64,000 nt of DNA from Cylindrodendrum hubeiense. Taxonomy: Eukaryota; Ascomycota; Sordariomycetes; Hypocreales; Nectriaceae. The position numbers were made by a program, and so were the translations under genes. How positions within the stretch are numbered: position 1 is the first letter of the stretch; each line of letters starts with the position of its first letter. The notes below the pieces were generated by a model, which saw only the letters and a list, made by a program, of their open reading frames with translations, did no database searches and had not been told where the DNA came from. Shown here in pieces: positions 1 to 11,705 of this stretch. Location of the stretch: assembly GCA_014621425.1 (NCBI GenBank), contig JAANBB010000012.1, forward strand, positions 186,001 through 250,000, read 5' to 3'.

Positions 1-345
1 ACCCGCCAGCTGACAGGCACTGATCAAATGGATGCTCTCGTCGACGAATCTATTGTCCGTGCACTTACCCTAGAGCCCTAGTGGACACATGTGCGAACAG
101 TCGTAGCGAGGACCGGGTTGTGATTAGTGCCTTGGAAAGCTTTGTAAAGACAATTGCCAATACGAGCTATTAGAGAACGTTGCTTGCAAATCAGGCCAGT
201 GATTTCAGGGTTATAAAATAATACGGAGTAAGCAGATGTAGGGGTGGAATATATAGTATTATGGTCAGAACCGCCACTGGAAACCATCCCCATTCATATT
301 ATGAATCCTCGACATAACCGTTTCTAAGCCTCACAATTCAGAGAA
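1..345. other. no gene seen (window edge)
   Basis: Only short open frames without recognisable protein character are present. The stretch lies downstream of the minus-strand tannase-like gene, so it probably holds its 3' UTR and terminator. Nothing else can be supported. Confidence 0.5.
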
Positions 346-2117
346 TTATTCCAAGTCGGGAATCAAGACGGGATGCCAATCTCCCACATCAGAAATTTCC
401 CCAGTCAGTCCATTACCAGTGTAATTGCCCGTATATGGCCACGGCCAGTAGGGTCGGTAATCAATCGTTTCCTTGCTTGTCAAGTTGTATCGCTCGACAA
501 CTAATCGGTCCGGCGAAACCCCGTTCTCGACCCAATCCTCGATTAGGCTGTAATAATCCACACGCCAAGCCACTGTACTGTTGACGCTCAAGTCGATGTG
601 CGCCATCTCTGGGTACATAAACAGGCGATGGAAGTTGGATGTGGTGTTGAGGCCGATCAAATCAACTGTTTCCTTATACAGATTGTAGTTCCATCCGGCG
701 GCGACATTGGCATCGCCCCAGCCTTGGTAGTGTAAAATCTTGCCTCCGCGTTTGCGGAAGACATTCAGAGCGGTGAAGTCGGCGGTGTATATATCCTCCA
801 TATAGCCTAGCTCATACGGCATTGTGTCCCAGTCTTGGTCGTTGTAGGTCCATGACCAGGGGAGATCTGTCTGGTACGCAGCGTTGATACTAAAGTTCTG
901 AGCAAAATGGATGCCGTAGCGTGGACTTGCGTAGTCGACCGCCCATACAGCCCACTCGAGCTCCGACCCAGGAGGCAGAGCTACGGGGATTATTCGATCA
1001 GTAAACGAGTTGGATGGATAACCGTACATGGCTCGGGCAGCGTTGACCTTATCCATAGAGGACAGGCACCCGCTCGTCTGGTTTCCGATGCACAGCACAT
1101 CCACAGGATCGAAGTCACACTTGTATGCCAAATCAATCATCCCATCAACAAACCCGTCATTCGCATCGCAGGCCTTGATGGCACCTTTATTTAGCGTTCT
1201 GAGATCCTCGAGGTAAAGAATCTGGGTCCCATTTTGGTAGGTGCTGGCTTGGGCGAGATAGACAAATTGGATGGCACCGATGCCGGTTTCATTAACGGCA
1301 CCGTATCCGGTGATGATGCCGTCAAAGTCGTGCGGGTATCTAGCAGCCTCAATGAAGCCTTGACGACCTCCAGTTGAGCCCCCACGGAAGTACGAACGCT
1401 TCACAGGCTTGCTGTAGTAGAATTCGGCCATGGCCTTCCCCATGACCGCGGTTTGGTGTGTAGACAGCGAGGAGAAGAGGTACTCAGAGGTACGATTGTT
1501 TCGGAAGAAGGACCATGTAGATAAGGTGTCGTTCTGCACAAAAAAAGGGGTAAGGCCATTATTTCATAATGTAATTCTTGATCAAAATGACCGATAGAGA
1601 ACCTACTAGTCCATTTTGGTGACCCATGTCATTTGAGGAGGCAATCCATCCTCTCTTAAGAATATCGTATGCCCATCCAAGAGATCCATAACCCTAAATC
1701 AGTTTGGTTAGTACCGTAGAGAAGTAGAAAAAGAAAAACACGGACAGCTGAGGAAATAGCTGGAGAAAGGCTTACATAGACATAATACAACCCCAAGACA
1801 CCGCAGCTACCCCCACAGCCTTGGGACTGGAAGGTACCGCTCCAATCTGCTCCCTCGGCTGGCAGTGCTAGGCCAAATTTTGTATACCCATCAATGTAAC
1901 CATATACTTCGCAATACCCCGGAATGTCCAAGTCGTCGTCTGCCGGGATATACGTCACGTTGGTGACGACTGTGGGCGCCTCCAAGCCGGCATCTCCAGT
2001 AAAGTCATAAAGATCGGTACAGTGTTCAGCGACATCTGAGTAGTTGAAATTTAGATCACTGCAAGCATATACAGCTGCTAGCCGAAGAACTGTCAATGCC
2101 AGGAGATTTTTCATCAT
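346..2117 (-). CDS. tannase/feruloyl esterase family secreted hydrolase, 3 exons, disulfide cysteines missing
   Basis: I join exons 2117..1776, 1693..1607 and 1533..346, all phase 0, giving about 538 residues, a normal length for fungal tannase/FaeB enzymes. The N-terminus (MMKNLLALTVLRLAAVYA) looks like a signal peptide and many N-x-S/T sites follow, so it is probably secreted. The family cleaves ester bonds of gallates or hydroxycinnamates in plant material. The nucleophile is Ser about 196 in GGSTGGRQG; the acid is Asp about 417 in GWGDAN; the base is His about 455 in PEMAHID. In characterised relatives a Cys lies beside both Ser and His and the two form a disulfide (CS-D-HC motif). Here these positions are Gly and Ile, so both partners are absent. 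The fold call is firm; substrate is unknown. Start could be either of the two tandem ATG codons at 2117 or 2114. Confidence 0.9.
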
Positions 2118-3008
2118 GCAAGCGCTTTGAGAGGAGCAAGACTATGCAAAGCAGAAGAAAAGTTGGTTATTCACACGACATTATCATTCACTATATGCCC
2201 TTTATTATACTTTACACTGACGGTGGTAAATTCTCCTCCCAGTAGTGCCGAGGCACGGCGCAGAACACCCGTTTTCGGGATCGGTTGGCATCGTGGGCCG
2301 CATTTTCCATGATACTCACGATAACGTGCTAGATAAGTTGGAAAGTGTGGATAAAGACACCTATAGTGTATTAGGTATCCAAGGCAGAAAGTAATTGGTG
2401 GGTATGAGCACAGGTGACGTGATATCTTTCTGTTCAGCGATAGCGCTTCACCTCAACGGGGAAGACCCGCGGACATCTGACCAGATCCAGCATTCAGTGT
2501 ATCTCAGATATTTAAATTTTCAGTTGCTATTTTACGTAAAGCCAAAAAAGGGACCAATATAACTCCCAAGGCCTGTTATCGTTGATTGTCTTTATTGCGT
2601 TATAGACTTGATCGGAACCTTTCGAATGTGATCCCGTCTATCCGACGGGAAGTAAACCCAAAAAAGGCGCGCGTCCAGGGATCTTTCTTTCATTAGGGAC
2701 TTCTCCACAAAAGCGTCCCTAGTAAAATTAGCTATGGCCAACGTATCTTGTATGCTATCCCCACTTCTTTCCGATAGCTCCGATAAGCAGATTGCCAAAG
2801 ACACTCACGTAGGTGTATGTTTTCGTAGGAACCATGGCCCGTGATCTATCAGGTCACCGTAGAATCTTGAATCATATAAATGGTACGCTTGGGCTATTGG
2901 GAATACATTTACAATATAAATCATCTGCACCCGTCTTTCCTCATCGCTTTTTCTTTCTGCCTCAACAACTGCCAGAACTTGCATTTGACCTTGGTGATAT
3001 CTTCCATC
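2118..3008. promoter_or_regulatory. divergent intergenic region between tannase-like and DUF1838-like genes
   Basis: About 0.9 kb separates two divergent secreted-protein genes. A TATAAA lies at 2875-2880, about 130 bp before the plus-strand start. An open frame across 2592-2804 on the minus strand has no family features and I do not call it a gene. Confidence 0.4.
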
Positions 3009-4073
3009 ATGAAGCCCTCGACGTGGACTCTCACTATTTTTGCAACATGCATCATTGCGAAGCCTTGCGCGATATCTTCCTCAAACACCACAAGAATCGT
3101 GTCTTCTGCCGTGGACATCCACATCCCTACTGTGTTGACTTGCGCTGCTCCCTCAACTGCAACCGTCACAGTTACTGAAACAGCAACCTCATCTTGGCCC
3201 TGGAGCAATCCAACATACTCACCTTACCCGTCAGTGTCGTCTCTCCCTGATGACGTCGACATGTATGAGGCCTACGCTAAGATCATGGCGTCTACTGTGA
3301 ACGAAACATATGCTTGGTGGTACATGGGCCTCAGTTCCGTTTTAGCCGGCGTCCCTGAGCTTCCTGGTCTCAAGTCACAGACCATTCAGGTCTTTAGGGT
3401 TAGACACTTCAATGAGAGCCAGATGCGCCTTGACTGGACTGAAATGATTGGCATGGGCAACTTCCAGACGAACGAATACGCCACGGACTTTTACAATCCT
3501 CTCACAGGCAAAACCCTCGATTGGTCTACATTTTTTATGTAAGATGCAGCTTCATCATGTTGGTGATCAATATAGCTAATTTAAATGACTAGTGATGGTC
3601 CAGCCTCCTGGATCATTACCCGCGTGGATCGAGAGACAATTCACTTCGAGCTCATTCAGAGCTCGGCTACCATTATTAGCTCCACCATACACGCTGGTGT
3701 CTACGAAGACCGCATCATATTCACACATATTGAGGCCAAGTATCGCAGCAGTAGTGTTGACGCTGGTTCTTCGAGCTTCGTCCAGTCAACACTACTTCCC
3801 ATCGGTTCCCTTGCAGATGTGCGCAACAGCAGCATCACGAGAGCACCTGGCGGGGGCATGTATTACGCATTCTTCAATGGCACCGTCTCGTCTGGATTTG
3901 GCTATCCTAACGACACTCAAGGCGACACACATATTATCGGCTCAATTCACAAAGGTGGAAAATCCGACCATCTCTTCCCATATTTGTGGGACTCATGTGT
4001 AGAGCAGTTCCCTGATTACTTTAATGAGGATGGAGAGCTGGACCCTGACTGGGATAGTATTATTGACTTTTGA
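3009..4073 (+). CDS. secreted protein, DUF1838-like
   Basis: Exons 3009..3538 and 3593..4073 join at a 54-nt intron (GTAAGA donor, CTAG acceptor) and encode 336 residues. The start is the ATG before MKPSTWTLTIFATCIIAKPC, a likely signal peptide. A Thr-rich linker follows at roughly residues 35-75. The rest contains a YNPLTGKTLD segment, Trp-rich strands and several N-glycosylation motifs. The NP-x-TG-K pattern within an otherwise beta-rich chain resembles DUF1838 proteins, which are uncharacterised in bacteria and fungi. I am more certain that this is a real, exported protein than of the family name. Its head-to-head neighbour is a secreted esterase, so both may act outside the cell, but nothing shows a shared substrate. 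Confidence 0.75.
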
Positions 4074-5600
4074 GCTTGTTATTAAGCAATATATCTTGCT
4101 TAGTGTCGCATTTACCAACTGCAGCCAAAGTAGGATGAACACTCCGATGGTGTGTAGTATAATGATGGCCTATATTAGATGTGACACTTAGTCTTACACA
4201 TATTTAGTATAGACTGTCAAAGCTGGAGCACCGTATTCATTAGTGAATATTTAGTTTAATCCCGATCTTTGACGAGATGAACTAATACCTACGAATCGTA
4301 ACATTAACGGAAAGTATTCATAGATGTATCCTGGTGTAGCAATGACAACATATCAGAGGTGTGATATATCTAACCAGTGACTGAGTTATGCAGCCGGGTG
4401 TGCTATAGTTGGGCAACTTCAAGGATCTAAGGTACTGACGAATTTCTTGCTTGCAAATGGGACAACTACGGATTGCCTCCAACAGGAGACTCTTCTAGGA
4501 CCAGAAGTCTGTTAGGCTAATATTATGGACACTCACGGGCTAGCTGAGAAGGGGTTTTAAATGAGCAGAAATTTCATGTCTCTCTTCACTAAGACTAGTC
4601 TCTTGTAGCTCGTTATGATTGAGAGTTGGTGGCTGAGGGTAGCGTATTGACTGGATGAGGCTCGATTTACCCCATTTCGGCCCATACACACAAACGCAGA
4701 CAGTGCCTACATTGGGAACTAAATATCGTGCTTGAAAGTGTAGAAGCTACAGTATCTTAATTCCAATGAATCCATTCTTTACAGGATCTTGGGGAAGCCC
4801 ACTTCAGTAATGCTAGGTTTAGTGGTGGAACGCCCAGTAAAACCCTCCCCTCAACTCTCCGACGCACTATCGGGGTTGTAGACGGAAGACGGAACAGCAG
4901 AGTTGCAAACCCCAATTGACAATGAACCCAATGTCTCTCTCTATAATCGCTAAGTTGCGATAAGCCCCAATGCATTAAGAACTTACACCCTCGATAGAGT
5001 CTCGGTGAGCGTAAAGAAGCTCACCAATCTGTTGAATCTCCTAAAAGCTAATCTGCAGCTACCCTGTAGCTACCACGGAAGTTTGCCCGCGCGCGCGGTG
5101 GGCGGGCCGTTTCCTGCGAGTCAGCTCCAACCAAATACCTCTCCGCCGCTCCGCATCTCGATCGTGATTGGACATGACGCCCGCAACATGCGCAATGTCC
5201 GTAAGGTCCGGCACTACCATTCCACGACCTGTTGGACAGTGACTATCAGGGTCATATCATTTCCATGCTGGTGATAACCGCGCGGGTCGGAATGTCCCGC
5301 TTCAATCTACTGAGTTCACCCGCGCGGCCGGTCTCACCTTTCCCGTTGTGGTTAGCGGGTACCAATGCCCCCCGCGCGCGTAACGGACTGGTCTTGTTAT
5401 TCTCAGCTCAGTGCGGGGAGGTTGGCCTCGTTGGGAACGGCAAGTTACACTAATCTGTTAAGCTTTAACAGTACTTCCAACCACACCCCTTGCGGCTTGT
5501 ACTAAGATATTTAAAGCAGATTGGTTTCGCGACAAAAAATACTGCTGCAACCAACTCATGTTCCAAGGTTTCAACTGTTCACCCAAATTCTACCTACAAT
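4074..5600. other. 1.5 kb without a supported gene; CG-rich patches near the 3' end
   Basis: No frame here reads like a protein family. The 5080-5400 part is noticeably CG-rich, with alternating CG runs near 5086-5096, 5279-5286, 5319-5328 and 5369-5379, upstream of the FrnE-like gene. They could be promoter elements of that gene or composition noise. Confidence 0.4.
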
Positions 5601-6327
5601 ATGACGGTTTTCAACATTGCAGTCACTGCAGATACTGTGTGTCCCTTCGTAAGTATACATTCCAAGGATAAGCAACATCCATCGCCCCAAAGGTTCCTTT
5701 CCGTTAACCGGTGGATAGTGCTACGTGGCAACGAAGCAGATAGCCAATGCCATCGGCGCATACAAGGCCAAGAACCCTGCGTCCACCAGCGAATTTAAGG
5801 TCCAATGGCATCCCTTCTTCCTCGCCGAGAACCCACCCAAGCCATCCGTGAACAAACGCCAGTACCTAATTGAGAAATTCGGCGCTGAAATGCTCGACCG
5901 CATTTACAGTAGTCAGGAGGCCCTGGGTAAAGAACACAACATCAACTTCTCCAAAGATGGTATAATTGGCGATACCAAAGATAGCCACCGCTTGATCAAT
6001 TATGGAGGAACAAAGTCTCCTGAAATACAACGGAAGATCATTTCGGCCGTGTACAAGTCCCATTTCGAAGACGGTCTGGATATCTCATCGACGGAGACTC
6101 TCTCCAAGATAGCTGGAAAAGCAGGGTTGAAAGAAGACGAGGTCCTCAACTGGTTGAACAGTAACGCTGGTGTTCGTGAGGTAGAGGAGGAAGCAGCGGG
6201 AGCACGCGCTGCAGGCATCAAGTCTGTTCCCAACATCGTCGTTTCAGGACACGATATCGGTACGCAAAGAGATGTCCAGAGCTTTCTTGATGTGTTCCAG
6301 AAGGTGGAAGAGGTGGAGAAGGTCTGA
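5601..6327 (+). CDS. FrnE/DsbA-like thioredoxin-fold oxidoreductase
   Basis: Exon 1 (5601..5648) encodes MTVFNIAVTADTVCPF and is joined in phase 0 over a 70-nt intron to 5719..6327, giving 218 residues. Joining restores a Cys14-Pro-Phe-Cys17 site at the end of strand beta-1, the expected place for the C-x-x-C of DsbA/FrnE-type proteins. The chain then runs through the long helical insertion and ends in KSVPNIVVSGHDIGTQRDVQSFLDVF, matching the cis-Pro loop and closing helix of the thioredoxin fold. No signal peptide is visible, so it is likely cytosolic. FrnE relatives are linked to thiol-disulfide exchange, oxidative stress and some polyketide pathways. No neighbour suggests a specific partner. 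Confidence 0.88.
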
Positions 6328-6674
6328 ATGAGACTGCCAGGGCTTAACTACAACTCAGACGCAAAGGTCTTTAGAAAAGCAATAGGACTATAGGAGGGAG
6401 CTTGGGGTAAAATATTTGATGTGTATATTTTAATTTATTGCCAGAGCCATTTTGGAGTATCAACTGAAAGACTCACCTGTTTATGGCCCAGTAGTTCCAA
6501 GCCATAAATAATGAAAATCCCGACTGTTAGTTGGCTTTAAGAGACGAACGTGCTTCATCCATCACCATCGCAAGGCAGTTTGACATGGTCAATTTACGAG
6601 ATTTTTACGTTAATCTTTAGTTCCTAAAGCAGTCGGTATCATCTTGCGCCAGGTATGATGGCTTTATTTGATAT
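6328..6674. other. short convergent intergenic stretch, no gene seen
   Basis: This is the 3' space between the plus-strand FrnE-like gene and the minus-strand dehydrogenase. It is A+T-rich and carries no readable frame. Confidence 0.4.
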
Positions 6675-7960
6675 TTAACCAATTCTTATTCCTGTATTTA
6701 AAGGACTATTTTCGTCATAGACGGCTGATGCGATCACATCAGGATAAGTCACGCCTCCTTGCGAAAGTGTTGACTCGATTGTATCCATGATTGCAATGCT
6801 CTCTTCCCAAGGCATTGTTTGGCTTTGTCCTTTGCCGTCCCGAATACACCGAGCACATTCATCTGCCTCCCAGAATGTCCCGTTACCCCAATCGCGACTC
6901 TTGTCCTTCGGTATGGGATGATCAACTACTTTGACCTGGTCGCTCCCATCGTTCCGTATAATTGTATACTGAAGCGGCCGGTATGCGGGTCCGGCGATTT
7001 GAATCTCACCCTTCGAGCCTTGAATTCGAATCGCGGGACTCTTGGCGCCGAGAACATCGATGCAGGTATCAACCCGGAGGGTGCTCAACGCAATTCCCAT
7101 TGCCTTTTGTCTTGGAAAATGACAGATGATGCTTGTCATATCATCCACTCCCGTGTCGTACTGATTCACTGCTGCAAACACCAGTGGGCGTTCTTTGTCC
7201 TTGTCGGGTTGAGTGTGATAAAGAATTTGAAATACCCATGTTAGCGGGTAGATACCCAAACCAAGCAAAACTCCTCCTGCCAAGTCCTTGTTAATCATTC
7301 TGTGGGATTCTTCGTAGTCTAACAGCCCATTCGAGAGGGCCCTGTTCCTGGATAAATCGGCTGTTCAACCTCGTTAGTATGGCGCAAGGCTGAGAGTCAA
7401 GATCCATACCTATAACTCGATAAACAGAACCAATAGCACCCGACACGACATGATTCTGAATCTCTTTACACAGAGGGAAAAACCGTGTCCAAACGCCCTC
7501 CATTAAGAACAATTTCTTGAACTTGGCAACCTCGACTAATTGCCTTGCCTGCGCCGCAGTAACAGTGAAAGGCTTTTCGCACAGGACGTTTTTACTAGCT
7601 TTCAAAGCAAGCATCGCATTCTGAAAATGATGACTATGTGGAGTCGCCACGTATATTATGTCGATTTTGGGGTCGCTTACGAGCTCTGTGTATGACCCGT
7701 AGCTGGATATGGGATACGGAGCCTTGATATTTTGGACGAAGCTGGCAGCCTTTTTGTCCGAAGTCGCTGCAGCTACTGCAACAATCTCATGGCGTACGTC
7801 GCTAACATCGCGAATAGCGGGATCGGTGAACAGGTCCTTGCAAAAGTCTGAGTTCCTGAGTCAGCATAAAAATGTTGAGGGCAGTCTTGAAATACAGACA
7901 TTCTGCCATGGACCCAGTAGACATGATCCCCCATCTCAATACAAAAGGAGTAGAAGACAT
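6675..7960 (-). CDS. Gfo/Idh/MocA family NAD(P)-dependent dehydrogenase
   Basis: Exons 7960..7900, 7847..7410 and 7360..6675 keep phase and give 394 residues. The second intron has a textbook TACTAAC branch site. The protein opens with MSSTPFVLRWGIMSTGSMAE, a Rossmann strand and turn, then KIDIIYVATPHSHHF and NVLCEKPFT. The last contains the EKP motif whose Lys is catalytic in this family. The C-terminal half, from DLAGGVLLGLGIYPLTW on, is the substrate-binding sheet. The nearest described relatives are dimeric dihydrodiol dehydrogenase and NADP-dependent D-xylose 1-dehydrogenase, so a sugar or trans-dihydrodiol is likely. Exact substrate cannot be read from sequence. It is divergent from the Zn2Cys6 gene at 9078, with about 1.1 kb between. 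Confidence 0.9.
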
Positions 7961-9077
7961 GTTGAGCGCCTTGCGAAATTTTGGGGGGAAAAGAGATTGA
8001 ACGCTCCTATCGCATCATACGGAATAGCTATCTGCGGAGTAGGGCGGGGTTAATAAATCGTCGTACTGCACGCTTGACAAATGGGGCATGCGTGAGTTTT
8101 AGTACTTGTAGCCACAGAGTGTCCTGGTCCCCGCATGCTGGACCGTACAGCGAGTCTGTCTTGCTTCTGGGCTTGGTGGCCCCCAAACAACGCCCCCAAC
8201 AACACAGCAGGGTCCACTGAACTTGATCACTAAGCTGACAGGTTGGCTTGGCAAGGTGTGGTCGAATTGAGCAAGTAAATGGCATTCGGCAAACTAGTGA
8301 ATAACCTTCCTACTAAATGTACTATACTAAGAGAGTCATCGAGTATGTAATGTGGTAGGGAAAATTATCACATTATACTGAGTCTTGTGAATGGAGGTGA
8401 GAGAAGTATTGACCTCCCCTAAAATACCTAACTGCGAATTCCATGTTGCTTTATGAAGTAGCAGTATAGTATACTGATGATAATATTACCTTTATAATTA
8501 AATAAGGTCTCATTATCTGGCAACTCTGATTAATTGAATTAGTTCAAGCTCTTTCAAGGTTCGTTGAGCTGAATCGAAATTGCCCAGTTGTTGTTATTAG
8601 GGGGACCTACCCCCAATTTTGGGGGCAGCTCGCCTTATGATTACACCGAGATCCACTCTTTCGAGTTTAAGGCTGCTGGCTTGCGGTGTGTCGTACATTC
8701 CGCAAAGCCCGTAAAGTACCAAATTGAACGGATGGTCGGCGAAACGCCTTTAAACCCGAGGAGGTGCATGGAATATTATCATGACTCTCCCTGTACAATA
8801 CACACACAGCAACTCAAACCGTAGCCATGCTGGTAGTGGGTCAGGTTTCTGGCAGCGTTCCGTGTCACATGACATTTTCCGCCCACGTGATGGATGATAC
8901 TTATCGCACCTAATGCCTCGAGGCTAGAATGTGTAGTAGCGGCGTCATTTCCCATCCTCCCTCCTGCGACATGTTTCGATGAAAAGAGTATTTATTCGGA
9001 AACTGGCCGATCTTTTTCTCCTGTAGAAAGCTGAGTTGCGGTTTGCATCACTCTGTTGCTTATGACCGTGGGCCAGG
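7961..9077. promoter_or_regulatory. divergent intergenic region (dehydrogenase / Zn2Cys6 regulator)
   Basis: About 1.1 kb lies between two genes pointing away from each other. The 8280-8560 part is strongly A+T-rich. I see no convincing coding sequence, tRNA or repeat in it. Confidence 0.4.
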
Positions 9078-10619
9078 ATGACGACGCCTCAAAAACCGAG
9101 AGACACACCGAAAGGTACATTACTAATCTTCGACTTGACGGCTTGAACTGGCACTGATGATTCTCCAGGTTGTCGGGTTTGTGAACGTCGACGTATTCGC
9201 TGTGACCTCGGCCGCCCTTTTTGCCAGAAATGTGGAAAGAAAGGTCTTACCTGTCCAGGGTACGGCCCCCAGCTGAAATGGGTTGGTGGCATCGCAGCAC
9301 GAGGTCGACTCAAAGGGCAGAACATTCCGATTTATCATGAACATGTGTCAAATAATTCCCGGTCTTTGGTGGCATTTCCACTCTCGTCCACAGGGGACCT
9401 CGAGAGACTTGTATCCACCGTACCCAGACCCGACTCCGCCGCAACCCCTGATTTCTACTCCTTTACATCTGGCCTCATTGAATACTACGGCCAGAGCATT
9501 GCAGGCCTCATGGTCTGGTGGGATACAGACCAGAACGACTACCGGCGACGTGTGCTTCCCCTGGCAAAGAGTGAGCCAGGCCTCCGTCTCGCAGTCGCAG
9601 CGATATCTGCCCAACATGGATCTGCCCTTTTCCCCCACAGCCCACCCGAATTTCCTGAGATGGCTCGAGACGCATGCCTTGGGTTCATCCAGCGAAGTGC
9701 TGAGGAAATGACACATCGACTCACGACAGGGTCCGTATTGGATTCAGGTACAGATGTCGTGAGCGCGGAATGGATGTTGGCATCCATCCTCATCATGATC
9801 TGCTTTGAGATGGTACAGTCTCGCCTTGAAGCTGCTGAGTGCCATAGGCAGGCCGCCCGAAGGCTGATAAATATCTTCAGTGCCACCAACGCCGGAACCA
9901 GCGAGCTATTTACCTTCCTCCAAAATCAGTTGTCAATTCACGACGTCCTTGCCTCGACAACTTCATTCAACTTGAGAGACCTGGAAAATACCATCACACC
10001 CCCACCACCCAGTACCAAGGCAGTCTTGTTTTCTGAGTACCTTACCTCATTGCACCAGGTAACTCTTCTATCTCGACAAGACTCCTGCCACTTGGCTCGT
10101 GCTGGTTCGTCCACCCCGACACAGTTGTTGAGCGCCACTTTCGTTCGATGTCTGTTTGAACAAGCAAGAGGCGCTACTTTGATGACTGCGGGGAGACTTC
10201 ATCCTCAGCACACTACGCCAAGTCGTGACCTGGTTCATCTTGTCGAGACCTACCACAACGCAGCCCTGCTGTATTCTTATCGATGCGTGGGCCTTGAGAA
10301 ATTGGACCCAGTAACGCGTCTAGAGCAGCAGCTTTTGTCCTTGAGACTCCCCGATCAACTTCTGCATTTTGATGATCAGAAATGTGGCATTCAGAATCTC
10401 CCCTGGCCGGCACTGATCGCAGGCACTGAATGTCATGGCAATACGGAACAGCAGGCCAAAGTGGTCAAAATCTTTCTCTACATTTACGAAGCGACGAAGT
10501 TCAAGCACTACCTGGAGATCCTCGAATTTCTCCACACTTTCTGGAGTGGTACTGAAACTGACTGGCGAGTCCTTGCCCAAGATTGGGAGGCAGCTGGGCG
10601 TCGAATCATCGCTGTATGA
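9078..10619 (+). CDS. Zn(II)2Cys6 transcription factor with Fungal_trans_2-like C-terminus
   Basis: Exon 1 is 9078..9114 and exon 2 is 9169..10619; together they give 495 residues. The ATG at 9078 is chosen over the one at 9062 because only it puts the zinc cluster in frame. The cluster has Cys at 14, 17, 24, 31, 34 and 41 (CRVCERRRIRC then CQKCGKKGLTC) and is followed by PGYGPQLKW, typical of regulators with a PF11951-type activation/ligand domain. The rest is helical, as in that domain. It is convergent with the dioxygenase gene, leaving only 43 bp between the stops, and divergent from the Gfo/Idh dehydrogenase. It could regulate one or both; that is inference. Confidence 0.9.
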
Positions 10620-10662
10620 AGTCTACGTTTTTCATTACCTAACTGGAGAGAACTATGACTGG

Positions 10663-11705
10663 CTACCTTCGAACCGTTTCCTCATCAACCACGCCAAATA
10701 TTTCCTCCATAGGATCTTTGTACTTGTACAGTCCTAGTGCGGGCGGACAAATCCCGTAACCCAGAAGTCGCAACAGCTGGGGAGAAAAGCTGCGGGCTTT
10801 TGCGATATCAGGAGGCAGTTCGAGGTACTGGTTTTCTTCTTGGCGGAGGGTTCCCTTGCACAGGAAAACGCCAATAGTCTCTCGCGCCTCGTCCCTGCAT
10901 GACATATAGAGTTAGCGATGATGCTCTAACTTCACGGGTGTTGGATCTCGGTTCATACTTGGTCGTATTCGAGCCTCCAGCATGATACACATTGCCCAGG
11001 AAGATCAATGAATCGCCGACCTCGAGCTCGCCTGGGATAGCTTCATGGTCCAAGGGACATCGATTAGGCCCCCAGAGATGACTCTTGGGAATCACAACTG
11101 TAGCGCCATTTTCCTTAGTCGTTTTGGTTAATGCCTATGATCGATTCATCAGAATTGCATCTGTCATTGTACCCAGGGTGGCTCCTTACCGTCACGCAAC
11201 CGAGCATCACCGGCATATCGCAATTCCTTGTATGGTAATCGGCATCATCCCGATGAAGAGCTTGCTGCGTTCCTCCCGGTTCGACTCGGAAACCGACAAT
11301 GCTCGCAATCTGCGGCTTTCCCACGACACTCAACTGTTTCTGACCTTCCCAGTACGTATATTTGCTATCCAACATGCGACTTGCGACAGACTGGAACAGA
11401 GGGTTGACAACAAGTTCAGCGCAAGCGTCAGAATGGGCAAGAATGCCCGTGGCACGCTTCGTTGTGGCTGGAAAGAATCCTGCAGCATCGGTTCGATCAG
11501 TGTCAAATTGAGGCTTCAAATCGGCTTTTATCTGCTTGCAGACTTCCAGCGAAACAAGAGATTTGACAATGACTGCACCGTCGCGGTTCAAGATGGACTC
11601 TAGCAACGCGGCGGTCACGCTTGGATCGGTTGCAGAAACCGTGGTAAGCGACGTCCCAGCTTCCGTGGGGAACCCATTGGAGGGTGTATGTTGCGAGCAC
11701 GACAT
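10663..11705 (-). CDS. phytanoyl-CoA dioxygenase (PhyH) family Fe(II)/2-oxoglutarate oxygenase
   Basis: Three exons (11705..11190, 11134..10959, 10894..10663) give 307 residues, normal for the family. The iron-binding triad is visible: His151 and Asp153 in ALHRDDADYH, and His223 in NVYHAGG. The KENGATVVIPKSHLW segment before the last His is the usual family signature, and an Arg in the following strand (EARETIGVF) may bind 2-oxoglutarate. Fungal members hydroxylate or rearrange secondary metabolites (fumitremorgin and meroterpenoid oxygenases) or act on acyl chains. No peroxisomal targeting tripeptide is present at the C-terminus (ends VRR). No polyketide synthase, NRPS or terpene cyclase is in the window, so a role in a biosynthetic cluster cannot be argued from context. 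Confidence 0.9.

Noticed and set aside
5080..5400. CG-rich tracts as a special regulatory island
   Set aside because: Suggestive of a promoter but no known fungal factor site can be assigned; kept only as a note in the intergenic entry.
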